DNA of 7,745 bases from Burkholderiales bacterium (GTDB lineage: Bacteria; Pseudomonadota; Gammaproteobacteria; Burkholderiales; UBA11063), in the NCBI GenBank assembly GCA_026461645.1, contig JAPJMP010000153.1, positions 1-7,745 on the forward strand. The letters run 5' to 3'. Below are positions 1-6,883 of this stretch, one piece after another (position 1 is the first letter of the stretch; the number at the start of each line of letters is the position of its first letter). Made by a program: the position numbers and the translations under genes. The notes beneath the pieces are model-generated. The model saw only the letters and a program-made list of their open reading frames with translations, was not told the origin of the DNA and did no database searches.

Positions 1-352
1 ACCAATATTGCAAATAAAAAGCAGCCGCAGATAATTCAAGCATGCATACAAAAATGTACATAAACCAATAATTCCAACCACAAAAAAAACCGGCCCAACT
101 GCCCAAATATTTATGTGCATAATGACTAAATGAACCTACATTTGGTTCGTATACCGACATTTCAGTTAAGGCTCGTAAAATAAAGTACATAACAATTCCA
201 CCAAGAATATAGGATAATAGAATTGATGGACCAGTTAACTGTATCGATTTACCTACACCATAAAACAAGCCTGTGCCAATTGCACTTCCCAATGACATCA
301 TTACGATTTGTCGGGTAGATAGAACATGTTTAAGTTGATTTATTTTTATCAT
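1..352 (-). CDS. Amino acid permease, APC superfamily, ProY-like (partial, N-terminal part only)
   Basis: An inner-membrane amino acid:cation symporter of the APC superfamily (AAT subfamily, Pfam AA_permease). Only the first 117 codons are present; the gene runs off base 1, and the family is usually about 450-470 residues. The visible protein starts MIKINQLKHVLSTRQIVMMS and carries the family signature GSAIGTGLF at residues 22-30, the unwound part of the first helix that binds the amino acid backbone. A second helix lies around residues 41-62, a conserved LTEMSV stretch follows, and a third helix begins around residue 86 (GSWAGFFCGWNYW). The LSTR...LGSAIGTGLFYG stretch resembles ProY most closely, but substrate cannot be fixed from this fragment. 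The ATG lies one base after the stop of the upstream rnm gene (TAA-C-ATG) with no good Shine-Dalgarno sequence, so cotranscription and coupled translation are likely. Family assignment is firm; proline specificity is an inference. Confidence 0.9.
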   Translation of the reverse strand, partial: MIKINQLKHVLSTRQIVMMSLGSAIGTGLFYGVGKSIQLTGPSILLSYILGGIVMYFILRALTEMSVYEPNVGSFSHYAHKYLGSWAGFFCGWNYWFMYIFVCMLELSAAAFYLQYW

Positions 353-353
353 G

Positions 354-1238
354 TTAATTAAAGTTTTCTATATTAATTTTAAGAACATCTAGTATTGACA
401 AGCATTTATCAGGTATTTGCGGATTTATACCAACGAGAATTTGTTTATAACTTTCATTTATATTATGAAAATCACTGCCAATACTGCCATATAAATTTTC
501 AGTTGTAGCTATGTGAGCTATATGAATTATATCATCACTTGAATGAGAAGAACTTATTATTTCAATTCCCAGCCCCCCGGCTTGCTTGAAATCATTTATT
601 AATCTAATTAACTTGCTGCGAGTAAAACCATAGCGAGCAGGATGAGCAATTACAGCAACACCACCGCTTTGTATAATCCAACTTACTGCATCTTCTAAGC
701 TGGCCCACTTTTGATCAACATAACCTGGTTTACCATGAGCCAAGAATTTTTCAAAAGCTTTGCCAGGTTTAGCATAACCATTTTGAACTAAAAATCGATT
801 AAAATGGGTGCGGCTTAAAGCTTTAGGATTGCTGCAAAATTGCATTGCTCCTTCTAGTGCATTAGGAATACCTACTTTTGCTAATTTTTCAGCAATTTTT
901 AAACCACGATTTAAACGATGGTCGCGCAAATTATTTAAGTTGTTAATTAAATTTTTATTAGTATGATCTACGTTTAGTCCTACAATGTGAACCAAATTAT
1001 TTTTATCCCAGGTTACAGAAATTTCAACTCCGGGAATAAAACAAAGATCAATTTTGCTGGCATATTCTTTAGCTTCATTAATCCCATCAACGGTATCATG
1101 GTCAGTTAAAGCAATATACTTGCCGCCATTAGATTTAACTAGATCTAATAACTGAATGACATTTAGTGCACCATCCGAATTGGTCGAATGACAATGTAAA
1201 TCAACCGGAATTAAATTGCTAGCAGATGTTGTAATCAA
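354..1238 (-). CDS. rnm: PHP-domain 5'-3' exoribonuclease / 3',5'-nucleoside bisphosphate phosphatase (RNase AM, YciV/TrpH family)
   Basis: A 294-residue metal-dependent phosphoesterase, the same size as E. coli Rnm (YciV, 293 residues). Family members hydrolyse 3',5'-nucleoside bisphosphates, and the E. coli enzyme trims RNA 5' ends, including rRNA. The PHP metal-site motifs are all visible: DLHCH (H15, H17), SDG (D22), TDHD (D46-D48), GVEIS (E72), HIVGL (H84), AHPARY (H199) and GSDFH (D256, H258). The family insert with ALEGA and the LSRTHFNRFLV stretch (about residues 128-151) points to YciV rather than histidinol phosphatase or polymerase PHP domains. The start must be upstream of DLHCH, and the only standard start in frame before the upstream stop is TTG at 1238, with AAGGA 8 bases ahead. 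It sits 28 bases after proC and one base before the permease, all in one direction. The protein is probably cytoplasmic. No missing key residue was noticed. Confidence 0.93.
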   Translation of the reverse strand: MITTSASNLIPVDLHCHSTNSDGALNVIQLLDLVKSNGGKYIALTDHDTVDGINEAKEYASKIDLCFIPGVEISVTWDKNNLVHIVGLNVDHTNKNLINNLNNLRDHRLNRGLKIAEKLAKVGIPNALEGAMQFCSNPKALSRTHFNRFLVQNGYAKPGKAFEKFLAHGKPGYVDQKWASLEDAVSWIIQSGGVAVIAHPARYGFTRSKLIRLINDFKQAGGLGIEIISSSHSSDDIIHIAHIATTENLYGSIGSDFHNINESYKQILVGINPQIPDKCLSILDVLKINIENFN

Positions 1239-1246
1239 ATGTATAA

Positions 1247-1251
1247 TCCTT
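1247..1251 (-). promoter_or_regulatory. Shine-Dalgarno site of rnm, supporting a TTG start
   Basis: On the minus strand AAGGA lies 8 bases before the TTG codon at 1238-1236. It decides the start: no ATG or GTG occurs in frame between the upstream in-frame TAA and the DLHCH metal-binding motif. Confidence 0.7.
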
Positions 1252-1266
1252 AAGTTAATTTTTTAG

Positions 1267-2055
1267 TTACTGGGTTAATTCTTTTGCCCTATTATAACAG
1301 GAGCGCATAGCTTGTACCAAAATTTCATCAATTTTTTTTTCTTGTAAAACATTAATTGCTCTTTCAGTGGTTCCATTGGGAGATGTGACTTTACGTCTTA
1401 ATTCGCTAACCGTTTGCTGTGGTGAGTTTTCTATAGCAATAACACTTCCTTTAAATATTTGCAGTGTAATTGCTTTAGCCTCTGCTGCAGAAAATCCAAA
1501 TTCTTGTTGTGTAATATCAATAAAGTTTTCAATTAAGTAGTAGACATAAGCAGGAGCGCTACCGGCAACGGCAGTAAAATTATTGATATCGCTTTCGTTC
1601 TTTAAAATATAATTATGTCCCATAGTTGAGAATAATTTAAGCACAACATCTTGTTGTTGAGAGTTTATTCTTGGACTAAAAAATATTCCTGAAGTTCCAT
1701 GGCCAAATTGCAATAATGTGTTAGGCATCACTCGCACAATATTGTCGTTATTTAAATATTTAGCAATTGTGGCACATTTAATGCCAGCCATTAATGAAAC
1801 AATTAGCGCATTATTGGTGGTAATATTAGATAAAGCAGTTGCTACATCTTTAGGTTTAATAGCGAGAAATATTACATCATCATTTTGTGGAGTAATGTTA
1901 AAGTCAAATGAATGATTTATGTGTGGATAGTTTTGTTTAATGTAATTAGCTCTTATTTGATTATGATCAATGACTAAAATATGTGCATAAGTTTTTCCTA
2001 ATTGAGAAAAAATTGCTTCAGCAATATTACCGCCTCCAATAAAAATAATTTTCAT
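1267..2055 (-). CDS. proC: Pyrroline-5-carboxylate reductase
   Basis: Catalyses the last step of proline synthesis, NAD(P)H-dependent reduction of 1-pyrroline-5-carboxylate to L-proline, in the cytoplasm. The protein has 262 residues (E. coli ProC has 269). The N-terminal Rossmann domain opens with IGGGNIAEAI (residues 6-15), the GxGxxA dinucleotide-binding loop, and continues with FLAIKPKDV (63-71) and SLMAGI (87-92). RVMPN (108-112) and FTAVAGSAPAYVY (160-172) precede the C-terminal helical dimerisation domain, which holds the family signature LRRKVTSPNGTTE (219-231). ATG at 2055 has AGAGG five bases upstream, and the nucleotide-binding loop begins almost at once, so no other start is plausible. 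It is the first gene of the minus-strand run proC-rnm-permease and is divergent from serC. The permease two genes on looks ProY-like, which would pair proline synthesis with uptake. Identification is secure. Confidence 0.97.
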   Translation of the reverse strand: MKIIFIGGGNIAEAIFSQLGKTYAHILVIDHNQIRANYIKQNYPHINHSFDFNITPQNDDVIFLAIKPKDVATALSNITTNNALIVSLMAGIKCATIAKYLNNDNIVRVMPNTLLQFGHGTSGIFFSPRINSQQQDVVLKLFSTMGHNYILKNESDINNFTAVAGSAPAYVYYLIENFIDITQQEFGFSAAEAKAITLQIFKGSVIAIENSPQQTVSELRRKVTSPNGTTERAINVLQEKKIDEILVQAMRSCYNRAKELTQ

Positions 2056-2060
2056 AACTA

Positions 2061-2065
2061 CCTCT
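2061..2065 (-). promoter_or_regulatory. Shine-Dalgarno site of proC
   Basis: AGAGG on the minus strand, followed by TAGTT and the ATG at 2055, which supports that start. Confidence 0.65.
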
Positions 2066-2074
2066 TAAAAATTA

Positions 2075-2103
2075 TTAACAAAACAAACTAAAAGGTTTAC
2101 AAT
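2075..2103 (+). promoter_or_regulatory. Putative sigma-70-type promoter for serC-ydiJ
   Basis: TTAACA at 2075-2080 (five of six matches to TTGACA) and TACAAT at 2098-2103 (five of six matches to TATAAT) are separated by exactly 17 bases. The expected start near 2110 would give a leader of roughly 27 bases containing the serC ribosome-binding site at 2124-2128. In AT-rich DNA such matches arise by chance, but the spacing, the position and the short intergenic region support it. Confidence 0.5.
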
Positions 2104-2123
2104 ATAGTTCTAACATATATTAT

Positions 2124-2128
2124 AAAGG
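2124..2128 (+). promoter_or_regulatory. Shine-Dalgarno site of serC
   Basis: AAAGG, followed by nine bases and the ATG at 2138. It is consistent with the start fixed by the conserved MARLFNFNPGPAMLP N-terminus. Confidence 0.65.
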
Positions 2129-2137
2129 TAATTAACA

Positions 2138-3211
2138 ATGGCTCGATTATTTAATTTCAATCCAGGTCCAGCTATGTTGCCACACAGCGTTCTTTTACGG
2201 GCTCAAGCAGAAATGTTAAACTTTAATCAAACTGCAATATCACCACTTGAAATTGGCCATAGATCATCAGCTTTTCAAAATATGTTAAGTTCATTGCAAG
2301 ATAAAATAAAAAAAATTATGAATATTCCAAATAATTATTCAATTTTATTTCTGCCTGGTGGTGCTCAAGCATTATTTAGTATTATTCCTATGAATTTGGG
2401 TAAAAAAAAATCAACTGCAGATTATTTTATTTCTGGTTCTTGGTCAGAGCTTGCAAGTAAATTTGCCCAACGTTATATTCAAATAAATAATAATCATATA
2501 ATAGAGCAGCATAAGTTAACCAATAAAAATACCTGGAACTACAATAAAGAGGCGGCATATATTTATTATTGCCCTAATGAAACAATTAATGGAGTTGAAC
2601 TTATTGAGTTTGACAATCCTTATAATGTACCAGTGGTTGCTGACTTTACATCCTCCATTTTAATGTATAAATTAGATGTTGAAAAGTTTGGTATAATTTT
2701 TGCTTCCGCGCAAAAAAATTTAGGCATAAGTGGAATCTCCTTAGTAATAATAAGAAACGATTTATTAGATCAAGCTATGGAAATTACGCCAGAAATATTT
2801 AATTTCAAAGTTCAGCAAGAGAATGACTCATGCAAAAATACAATTCCAGTCTATCCTGTTTACATCATGGATTTAATGATGGACTGGATACAAGAAAATG
2901 GTGGCGTAGAATATTTTGCAAAGCAGTCGTTAATTAAAAGTGGAATGTTATATGATTATATTGATAATAGTCAATTTTATGTAAATGGAGTAGATAAATC
3001 TATTCGTTCTAGAGCTAACATTCCATTTGATATAATAAATAATAATTTAAATGATCATTTTTTAACTAAGGCGCAAGAGAAAGGTTTACTCAATTTAAAA
3101 GGGCATAAATTAGCCGGAGGAATGCGTGCTAGTTTATATAATGCAATGCCTGTTAATGGTGTTGAAGCATTAATTTTGTTTATGCAACAATTTGCACGAG
3201 AAAATACTTAA
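2138..3211 (+). CDS. serC: Phosphoserine aminotransferase
   Basis: A PLP-dependent class V aminotransferase that converts 3-phosphohydroxypyruvate and glutamate to O-phosphoserine and 2-oxoglutarate in serine synthesis. In gammaproteobacteria it usually also acts on the phosphohydroxythreonine precursor of pyridoxal phosphate. It has 357 residues (E. coli SerC has 362). Visible hallmarks are the N-terminal FNFNPGPAMLP, the GHR substrate motif (R42), W102 for cofactor stacking, CPNETI (T149), ADF (D169), SAQKN with the Schiff-base lysine K193, and N234-T235 in the cofactor phosphate loop. The C-terminal LKGHKLAGGMRASLYNAMP is typical of the family. The phosphate-loop segment GGAQALF (74-80) differs from E. 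coli GGGRGQF but is close to the GGASLQF form of other bacteria. The gene is first in a plus-strand pair; its TAA overlaps the next ATG by one base, so translation is probably coupled. Identification is secure. Confidence 0.97.
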   Translation: MARLFNFNPGPAMLPHSVLLRAQAEMLNFNQTAISPLEIGHRSSAFQNMLSSLQDKIKKIMNIPNNYSILFLPGGAQALFSIIPMNLGKKKSTADYFISGSWSELASKFAQRYIQINNNHIIEQHKLTNKNTWNYNKEAAYIYYCPNETINGVELIEFDNPYNVPVVADFTSSILMYKLDVEKFGIIFASAQKNLGISGISLVIIRNDLLDQAMEITPEIFNFKVQQENDSCKNTIPVYPVYIMDLMMDWIQENGGVEYFAKQSLIKSGMLYDYIDNSQFYVNGVDKSIRSRANIPFDIINNNLNDHFLTKAQEKGLLNLKGHKLAGGMRASLYNAMPVNGVEALILFMQQFARENT

Positions 3212-6075
3212 TGAAAAATTTAATTGCCACTTATAAAAATCAATTGATACAAGCTGGATTTAGCGGAAATTTTATGACAGATTTGTCCAGCCGAGTAGTT
3301 AATGCTACCGATAATAGCATCTATGAAATTTTGCCATTGGCTATTGCTGAGCCATTAAACACCAAGGATGTTGCTTTATTGCTGCAAGTTGCAAGTAACC
3401 CAAGTTTTACAGCACTAAATTTTACGGCAAAGGGGGGCGGCACTGGAACCAATGGGCAGGCATTAACTAATTCTATTGTGATTGATTTTAGCCGGTTTAT
3501 GAATAAAATAATTGAATTTAATCAAAATGAACAATGGATTAAAGTTGAGCCTGGAATTTCATTAATACAATTAAACAATTATCTGCAGCAATATAATTTA
3601 TTCTTTGCACCTAATGTGTCAACAGCTGATAGAGCAACAATTGGTGGAATGATTGCTACAGACGCAGCGGGCAAAGGATCATTAATTTATGGTAAAACAT
3701 CAGATCATGTTTTACAACTGGATTTGGTTTTAGCTGATGGATATTCTTTCTCAAGTGAGAAAATTGATATAAATACAATAGCCAATGTTAAAGAACAAGA
3801 GTTATATAATAATATTATTAATTTAATCTCTAGTTTTCAAGATGAAATTCAAAAACGCTTTATTCCATTAAAGCGAGCGTTGTCAGGTTACAATATTAGA
3901 GAGTGTTATCAACAGGAGCAATTTAATTTAGCTAAACTTATAGCCGGTAGCGAAGGAACATTAGCTTTAGTAACTGGAGCTAAATTACATTTAACGCCTA
4001 TTCCTAAATTTAAAGCCTTAGTAGTAGTTCACTATAATAATTTTATTGATGCTTTAGTTGAAGCTGAAGAATTAATTCGGTTTGAACCAGCAGCAATTGA
4101 AGCCGTTGATGAAAAAGTACAAAATAGTGCTCAATCTTTACCGCAATGGTCGCAAATTTCACAAATATTAAAAATTACAGATCAAGCATATATTTCAAAC
4201 TTTATTGAATTTGTGGCTAATGATAAGCAACAATTATTGGATAAGATTCAGCAATTAGAACTATATTTATATAATAAGAACATGCAATATGTTGTGGTTT
4301 CAGAAAAAGATCAAATTAACCTTTTATGGTCAATTCGGTCATTAGCCGTTGGCTTAGTCGGAAAAATTCCTGGTTTAAGAAAACCAGTAGCATTTGTTGA
4401 AGATACTATAGTTCCTCCAGCAAATTTAGCTAACTTCGTTAAAGATTTAAAACAGGTTCTAGCAGATAAGCAGTTGGAATTTGCCATTTATGGTCATGTT
4501 GATGCAGGGTGTATTCATGTTAGGCCGGCACTAAATATGCAAAATAGTAGTGATAGATTAGAGATTAGACAAATTACAACCGCAGTTAATAAGTTGTTGC
4601 AGCGCTATCACGGGGTGTTATGGGGTGAACATGGAAAAGGCTTTAGAGGTGAATTTGTACCAGAAATATTTGGTCCAATTCTATATCCAATATTATGTAA
4701 AATTAAAGCTTTATTTGATCCAAAAAATCAATTTAATCCAGGCAAAATAGCTGTTCCTGATATTACTAAATATGATTTATTTAAAATTGACCAAATTACA
4801 ATGCGTGGTGAATTAGATGAAAAGATTGATAATAAGCTGCAGCAAGAATTTTTAGGTGCAATATGGTGTAATGGAAATGCTGCATGTTTTAATCAAGATC
4901 AAAAAAACATTATGTGTCCTTCATATAAAGCCACAGGGAATAGGGTTCATTCGCCTAAAGGGCGTGCCATGTTAATTAAAGAGTGGCTAAGAAAATTATC
5001 CGAGAATAAAAGTATGCCTGGTACAGAAGATAGATTTGTAGCAAATCTTGCTATGAGTGCATTGGATGGTTGCCTTGGCTGCAAAGCTTGTGCTAGTAAA
5101 TGCCCAGTTCAGGTTAGCATTCCTGATTTAAAAACCAAATTTTTAAATTATTATCATCAACATTATAAAGCACGCAATATTAATCAATTTATTAATACTT
5201 ATATTGAGCATATACTTAGCTATTTAGCTAAAGTAAGATTAGTGGCAAATTTTATTTTTAAATTCAAATTGTTACCCAAATTTGGCTTTAATTCATTTCT
5301 ATCAATTGCTAAGCCACTGCAACTTAATAAATTAATTAAGCTTAAACTTGTAAGTATTTATACGCCTAATATAAACTTAGAAACAAATACCGTTGTTATT
5401 TTTGTTGATTCATTTTCACAACACGTGGAAAATAAGCAGCTAATAAATTTTATTACTATTTTAAACCATTTAGAATATAAAGTTTATCTTACTCCAGCAA
5501 TGATTACTGGAAAGGCTCTAATTGTTAATGGTGCAATAGATCAGTTCAATAAAAACGCGAATAAAGTTGCCCAAGTGCTTAATTCTGTCTTTAAGCAGCA
5601 AATACCTGTTATTGCTTTGGAAAACACTTTTACTTTAATGTTTAAAGATGAGTTTTTAAAATATAGTGATGCTAAATTAGATGGAGCTGTTTTATCTATT
5701 GCGGAATTTATGCATAATAATTTAGATAAATTAAAACGTCTTAATCTTAAGTTGAAACCCATATATAATTTACTTCCGCATTGTAGTGAGCAGGCATTGG
5801 CTTTTAAGGAGTTGGCTTATTGGAATAATATTTTTCAATGTTTTGCTAGTGAAGTTAAAGTTCATGCTGTTGGTTGCTGTGGAATGGCTGGAAGCTATGG
5901 CTATCAAAGGAGAAATGAGCAAGCATCACATAAATTGTTTGCTGATAATTGGGCACAATATATTAATGGCGGTGACAATATTCTTGCTACAGGATTTTCA
6001 TGTCGCAGTCAAGCAAAGTTAATCACCAATAAAGACATATCGCATCCAATTGATGTAATAGCTCAAGCTTTATAG
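3211..6075 (+). CDS. ydiJ: YdiJ-type FAD-linked oxidase/Fe-S/CCG-domain dehydrogenase, probable D-2-hydroxyglutarate dehydrogenase
   Basis: A 954-residue three-part oxidoreductase that oxidises a D-2-hydroxyacid; E. coli YdiJ (about 1018 residues) is reported as a D-2-hydroxyglutarate dehydrogenase. Order: a PCMH-type FAD-binding domain (about residues 40-265) with KGGGTGTNGQA (74-84), NVSTADRATIGGM (135-147) and AGSEGTLALVT (245-255); an FAD-oxidase C-terminal domain (about 270-515) with the probable metal ligands H429 and H436, GEHGKG (472-477) and FNPGKI (508-513); an Fe-S segment with C553, C559 and C569-P, then C621xxC624xxC627xxxC631-P, a [4Fe-4S] pattern; and a C-terminal cysteine-rich domain with C858, C889-C890-G and C931. 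The last site reads CRSQ, not CxxC, as I recall for YdiJ relatives. No signal peptide or membrane helix is seen, so it is cytoplasmic or peripheral, with electrons probably passing to the respiratory chain. The ATG overlaps the serC stop (TAATG), with only a weak GAG ten bases upstream. D-lactate is an alternative substrate; serC favours D-2-hydroxyglutarate. Confidence 0.9.
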   Translation: MKNLIATYKNQLIQAGFSGNFMTDLSSRVVNATDNSIYEILPLAIAEPLNTKDVALLLQVASNPSFTALNFTAKGGGTGTNGQALTNSIVIDFSRFMNKIIEFNQNEQWIKVEPGISLIQLNNYLQQYNLFFAPNVSTADRATIGGMIATDAAGKGSLIYGKTSDHVLQLDLVLADGYSFSSEKIDINTIANVKEQELYNNIINLISSFQDEIQKRFIPLKRALSGYNIRECYQQEQFNLAKLIAGSEGTLALVTGAKLHLTPIPKFKALVVVHYNNFIDALVEAEELIRFEPAAIEAVDEKVQNSAQSLPQWSQISQILKITDQAYISNFIEFVANDKQQLLDKIQQLELYLYNKNMQYVVVSEKDQINLLWSIRSLAVGLVGKIPGLRKPVAFVEDTIVPPANLANFVKDLKQVLADKQLEFAIYGHVDAGCIHVRPALNMQNSSDRLEIRQITTAVNKLLQRYHGVLWGEHGKGFRGEFVPEIFGPILYPILCKIKALFDPKNQFNPGKIAVPDITKYDLFKIDQITMRGELDEKIDNKLQQEFLGAIWCNGNAACFNQDQKNIMCPSYKATGNRVHSPKGRAMLIKEWLRKLSENKSMPGTEDRFVANLAMSALDGCLGCKACASKCPVQVSIPDLKTKFLNYYHQHYKARNINQFINTYIEHILSYLAKVRLVANFIFKFKLLPKFGFNSFLSIAKPLQLNKLIKLKLVSIYTPNINLETNTVVIFVDSFSQHVENKQLINFITILNHLEYKVYLTPAMITGKALIVNGAIDQFNKNANKVAQVLNSVFKQQIPVIALENTFTLMFKDEFLKYSDAKLDGAVLSIAEFMHNNLDKLKRLNLKLKPIYNLLPHCSEQALAFKELAYWNNIFQCFASEVKVHAVGCCGMAGSYGYQRRNEQASHKLFADNWAQYINGGDNILATGFSCRSQAKLITNKDISHPIDVIAQAL
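6070..6075. other. Tail-to-tail overlap of ydiJ and nit ends
   Basis: The ydiJ gene ends TTA-TAG on the plus strand, and the complement of that TTA is the TAA stop of nit. The two convergent coding regions therefore share six bases. No hairpin followed by a T-run was noticed on either strand next to the junction, so transcripts from both sides may run into the opposite gene. Confidence 0.9.
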
Positions 6076-6882
6076 TAATTTACAACAATCAATTGCCGGT
6101 AATTGTGTTCTAATTTGAGTTATTTTATCTTTATTTATAGATCCAATTATAACTCCCTCTCCTGTTGCAACTAAGTGTTCAACAGTACCCCATGGGTTAA
6201 TAATTAAACTATGGCCATAAGTTTTTCGTCCATTACTATGTGTTCCACCTTGAGCTGAGGCAATTACATAACACTGATTTTCAATGGCGCGAGTTCGAAG
6301 AATAGTTTCCCAATGAGCTTGTCCAGTCTCAGATATAAAAGCTGCTGGAATAATAAAAGCATCTACGCCTAATAGCTGTCTAAATAATTCAGGAAAACGA
6401 ATATCAAAACAAATTGCTAATCCAAGATTAAAGCCTTTATAATTAAAAGCCACAACTTTATCGCCGTTACTATAATTAATTGCTTCATCAAATTTTAATT
6501 TAGAAGACTGATATTTAAAAGTATGAATCTTATTATACTGACAAACTATTTTCCCCGCTGAATTAAAAACAAAACAGGTATTAAATAATTTATCGCTAGT
6601 AATATCTTGGGTTGGAATTGATCCGGCAACAATATATACTTTTTGTGTTTTTGCAAGCTTAGACAAGGTAGACAAAATTTTTTCTTGAATAGTTGTAGTT
6701 GCAATTTCATATATTTCACGACTATTGGCTTCACCAATATATATAAAATATTCAGGTAAGACAACAATTTCTGCACCTTGGCGCACTGACTCTATGCATA
6801 ATTTTTGTGCAGTTAATAAGTTTTCATCTAAACATGAACTTGACACCATTTGAATTGCAGCAATTTTAATTGAATTAGTCAT
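6070..6882 (-). CDS. Carbon-nitrogen hydrolase, Nit1/YbeM-like (probable deaminated glutathione amidase)
   Basis: A nitrilase-superfamily amidase of 270 residues, a usual length. The Glu-Lys-Cys triad is visible: LPEYF (E44), YNKIHTF (K118) and LAICFDIRFPE (C158). GGTHSNGRKTYGHSLI and NPWG near residues 212-232 are typical of the Nit1/YbeM group, which hydrolyses deaminated glutathione as metabolite repair; other small amides are possible, and residues alone do not settle this. I chose the ATG at 6882 because it has GGA seven bases upstream, lies one base after the yhdP stop, and gives MTNSIKIAAIQM, the usual short N-terminus. An in-frame ATG at 6894 would add four residues (MESK) and overlap yhdP by 11 bases, with a poorer ribosome-binding site. 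The gene follows yhdP, as in Pseudomonas, but tldD does not follow. Its stop codon lies inside the end of the opposing ydiJ gene. The protein is cytoplasmic. Confidence 0.92.
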   Translation of the reverse strand: MTNSIKIAAIQMVSSSCLDENLLTAQKLCIESVRQGAEIVVLPEYFIYIGEANSREIYEIATTTIQEKILSTLSKLAKTQKVYIVAGSIPTQDITSDKLFNTCFVFNSAGKIVCQYNKIHTFKYQSSKLKFDEAINYSNGDKVVAFNYKGFNLGLAICFDIRFPELFRQLLGVDAFIIPAAFISETGQAHWETILRTRAIENQCYVIASAQGGTHSNGRKTYGHSLIINPWGTVEHLVATGEGVIIGSINKDKITQIRTQLPAIDCCKLL

Positions 6883-6883
6883 T

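Larger units (their letters stand above)
2056..2137. promoter_or_regulatory. Divergent proC/serC intergenic region
   Basis: These 82 bases must carry the start signals for both gene runs. On the plus strand a good promoter for serC is visible (see separate entry). On the minus strand the only candidate found for proC is TTGTAA (bases 2102-2097) with TTAATA (2078-2073) at an 18-base spacing. It would start transcription almost on top of the proC ribosome-binding site, so I do not consider it established; the proC promoter may lie further right, inside serC. AATATA at 2101-2106 and TATATT at 2116-2121 form a short inverted repeat near the predicted serC start, too simple to call an operator. 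Confidence 0.5.

Noticed and set aside
378..401. Possible internal promoter for the permease inside rnm (TTGTCA at 401-396, minus strand)
   Set aside because: No convincing -10 box occurs at 16-18 bases; the best (ATTAAT) matches only four of six positions, and the one-base gene spacing already implies cotranscription.
1369..1386. SPNGTT in ProC in place of the textbook GGTT-type signature
   Set aside because: I recall the SPNGTT form from other bacterial ProC proteins; the rest of the signature is intact, so it is not a sign of altered function.
1718..1915. A 65-codon open frame on the plus strand, antisense to proC
   Set aside because: It lies wholly inside the well-supported proC gene, has no ribosome-binding site or recognisable motif, and reads as an antisense shadow.
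2101..2121. AATATA/TATATT inverted repeat as a serC operator
   Set aside because: Only six base pairs of pure A/T with a nine-base spacer; expected by chance in DNA this AT-rich.
6001..6012. Missing final cysteine (CRSQ rather than CxxC) in the C-terminal CCG domain of YdiJ
   Set aside because: As I recall, YdiJ-type proteins generally read CRSQ here, so this is a family feature and not damage.
5541..6022. Short open frames on both strands (5541-5762 minus, 5786-6022 plus) within ydiJ
   Set aside because: Both are contained in the C-terminal part of ydiJ, whose frame is supported by the CCG motif and continuous family-like sequence.
6546..6776. A 76-codon minus-strand open frame inside nit
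   Set aside because: Same strand, different frame from the nitrilase gene that carries E44 and K118 in this stretch; no independent support.
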